NCBI GenBank assembly: GCA_002422745.1
Contig: DITH01000126.1
Location: forward strand, 1 to 6,593
DNA: 6,593 bases
Direction: 5' to 3'
Source: Alphaproteobacteria bacterium UBA6189
GTDB lineage: Bacteria; Pseudomonadota; Alphaproteobacteria; Rickettsiales; UBA3002
Shown here: positions 5,459-6,593 of the stretch, piece by piece
How positions within the stretch are numbered: position 1 is the first letter of the stretch
Layout of the letters: each line of letters opens with the position of its first letter
Translations under genes and position numbers: made by a program
Notes under the pieces: generated by a model
Seen by the model: only the letters and a program-made list of their open reading frames with translations
Told to the model about the DNA's origin: nothing
Database searches by the model: none

Positions 5459-6037
5459 TTACGCAGCCGATTTGATTTGGCTTTTGGCCTTCAAGGCTTT
5501 CAAGGTGGCGGCCAGATGGTTGGGCAGATCGCCCGGCCAGCGGCTGGTAATGAACTGGCCATCTTCCAACAGGGCGCGGTTTTCAAAGCGGCCGCCCGCC
5601 TCGTTGATTTCTTTTTCCACTTCCGGCCAGGCGGTTAGGCGTTTGCCCTGAATCACCCCGGCAGCCGCCAGAATTTGCGGGCCGTGGCAGATCGCAGCAA
5701 CCGGTTTGCCGGTAGCCACGAACTGTTTCACAAAATTTTTCACGTTTTCGTCGTCGCGCAGCGAGGCCGGGGCCTTGCCGCCGGGCAGGTAGAGCAGCGC
5801 GTAATCGGCCGGATTGCAGTCTGCCACCCGTTTTTGCACGGGGATGCTGAAATCGTTGGAACCGGTGATCTCTTTGCCGTCGGGCGAAGCGATTTCGACG
5901 CGAAACCCCTCCTCGCACAGGCGATAATACGGATAGAACAGTTCGAGGTCGTTGAATTTATCGTCGCTGATAATCAGCACGGCGGGCGCGTTGGCCGAGC
6001 CCTGCATGGATGCGGACATTGTATCGGTATTGGCCAT
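5459..6037 (-). CDS. PfpI/DJ-1 superfamily protein (glyoxalase- or protease-like, stress)
   Basis: A 192-residue cytosolic protein of the DJ-1/PfpI superfamily. Relatives (PfpI, YhbO, YraA) are described variously as intracellular proteases, glyoxalases or protein deglycases induced by stress; the activity is disputed. Seen: AVLIISDDKFNDLELFYPYYRL with the conserved acidic residue Glu32; the LYLPGGKAPASLRDD loop at 83-96; nucleophile elbow AAICHGPQIL with Cys117-His118; AWPEVEKEINEAGG; TSRWPGDLPNH near the end. About 17 residues (MANTDTMSASMQGSANA) precede the first strand, slightly longer than archaeal PfpI. The in-frame ATG at 6079 is longer, but GGAG six bases before 6037 decides the start. 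It heads the tightly packed hemerythrin-copper-SDR run, with 104 bp separating it from the gene upstream. Confidence 0.92.
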   Translation of the reverse strand: MANTDTMSASMQGSANAPAVLIISDDKFNDLELFYPYYRLCEEGFRVEIASPDGKEITGSNDFSIPVQKRVADCNPADYALLYLPGGKAPASLRDDENVKNFVKQFVATGKPVAAICHGPQILAAAGVIQGKRLTAWPEVEKEINEAGGRFENRALLEDGQFITSRWPGDLPNHLAATLKALKAKSQIKSAA

Positions 6038-6043
6038 GGGAAA

Positions 6044-6047
6044 CTCC
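6044..6047 (-). promoter_or_regulatory. Ribosome binding site that fixes the PfpI-family start
   Basis: Minus-strand GGAG, six bases before the ATG at 6037. The alternative in-frame starts at 6049 and 6079 have no comparable site. Confidence 0.65.
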
Positions 6048-6118
6048 ATCAAGTGCGGGTGACTGATGGGGCTAGCCAAACGGATTGCGTGTTAAATCGC
6101 GATAAGGGATAGGGGGGC

Positions 6119-6134
6119 GGCGCATCAATACCGC
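6119..6134. repeat. 16-bp intergenic element, copy 2
   Basis: GGCGCATCAATACCGC differs from the copy at 3674-3689 by one base. It begins seven bases after the stop of the right-edge gene (minus strand) and lies in the 104-bp gap before the PfpI gene. It partly overlaps a perfect 10-bp palindrome CCGCGCGCGG at 6131-6140. No T tract follows. It may be a small shared extragenic or regulatory element, or chance similarity. Confidence 0.4.
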
Positions 6135-6141
6135 GCGCGGC

Positions 6142-6593
6142 TTACAGCACCGTGCTAGTGCTTACATCGCTCAAATAGCTGCGAAATTGCGCCTTGCGGT
6201 AGGAATCATGGGCCGAGTGCTCGGCCGGGCCGAATAGGGTGAGCAATGCCCGGTCTTCCGCGCTGGCGGGGGTTGAGGGCGCAGTGCTGGCCACCGTGAC
6301 CGGGGGGACGGGGGTTGCACTGGCCGCCTCGGCGACAGGGGTGAGGGTGGCGCGCGCCGGGCTGGGTGCGGAAGCGGTTGCCACGGCGGTGGCGGGCGCG
6401 TCCTTGCCGAGTAGCGAGGCGACGACCGCCCCTCCGGCAGACCGCCCGGTTTCCTGCTCGAAAATTACGTTGCCAAGCGCTGCCAGAAAGCCCAGTGGCC
6501 CGCCGATCAGCGTGCCGCCGATCAATTGCGCGCCGGCCGAAACTTTATCCCCGGTAAGCTCGCGGTAAAGGGTCGAGACAAACGGAATATGTT
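6142..6593 (-). CDS. Unidentified Gly/Ala-rich protein, C-terminal 149 residues (gene cut by window edge)
   Basis: Not assigned to a family. The minus-strand frame is open from the right edge to TAA at 6144-6142, so the true start lies outside the window; a TTG at 6525 should not be taken as the start. Visible order: HIPFVSTLYRELTGDKVSAGAQ, then a glycine-patterned hydrophobic stretch LIGGTLIGGPLGFLAALGNVIF (about residues 23-44) resembling a glycine-zipper or membrane-associated helix, then EQETGRSAGGAVVASLLG. An Ala/Pro/Thr/Ser-rich linker of about 50 residues follows, and a short C-terminal part (EDRALLTLFGPAEHSAHDSYRKAQFRSYL) that may form a helix. The composition suggests an envelope-associated protein, but that is inference. 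Its relation to the stress cassette is unknown; the following 104-bp gap could hold a promoter. Confidence 0.75.
   Translation of the reverse strand, partial: HIPFVSTLYRELTGDKVSAGAQLIGGTLIGGPLGFLAALGNVIFEQETGRSAGGAVVASLLGKDAPATAVATASAPSPARATLTPVAEAASATPVPPVTVASTAPSTPASAEDRALLTLFGPAEHSAHDSYRKAQFRSYLSDVSTSTVL

Noticed and set aside
6038..6141. EcfG-type general-stress promoter before the PfpI gene
   Set aside because: A CGTT occurs, but no GGAAC lies at the required distance. A TTGATG with a TATCGC 18 bases on is too weak to call as a sigma-70 promoter.
6523..6525. TTG start codon for the right-edge gene
   Set aside because: The frame is open for 22 more codons to the window edge with coherent sequence, and a start here would cut into the hydrophobic segment.

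Overview
The window looks like a chromosomal segment of a GC-rich alphaproteobacterium. The support is a DUF3576 lipoprotein gene packed directly against leuS, an alphaproteobacterial-style LeuRS N-terminus ([15 protein letters not shown] ending), and a Gram-negative outer-membrane porin with a C-terminal Phe. I cannot place it below class level. The left edge cuts leuS and the right edge cuts a gene of unknown function. There are no rRNA or tRNA genes, CRISPR arrays, insertion sequences or phage genes that I can see.

Left block (1-2327, all minus strand): a porin gene with a clean intrinsic terminator, then a DUF3576 lipoprotein gene and leuS separated by one base. The porin is a stand-alone, probably highly expressed unit. 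Its upstream region carries a perfect 8-bp inverted repeat beside an AT-rich -10-like sequence. The DUF3576-leuS pair is a tight housekeeping operon.

Middle (2328-3292): a 266-bp divergent intergenic region separates the porin from a plus-strand yggS (PLP homeostasis protein). The yggS promoter is near consensus and sits so close to the ATG that the mRNA is predicted to be almost leaderless, with no Shine-Dalgarno.

Right block (about 3189-6593, all minus strand, transcribed right to left): the end of an unidentified glycine/alanine-rich protein; a PfpI/DJ-1 family protein; a hemerythrin HHE protein; a 14-cysteine DUF326/Csp-like copper-binding four-helix protein whose start codon overlaps the hemerythrin stop (TAATG); a YghA/YdaD-type short-chain dehydrogenase; and two small unknown ORFs joined by an ATGA overlap. 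The core PfpI-HHE-Csp-SDR run reads as a general-stress cassette combining carbonyl or protein-damage handling, O2/iron chemistry, Cu(I) sequestration and NAD(P)H redox. That joint role is inference from family membership and gene packing. I found no EcfG-type (GGAAC...CGTT) promoter in the 104 bp before the PfpI gene.

The most unusual points are the hemerythrin/copper-protein coupling, the nearly leaderless yggS, the porin-promoter inverted repeat, a near-identical 16-bp element found just after two different stop codons in the right block, and a small ORF that appears to run antisense into the 3' end of yggS.
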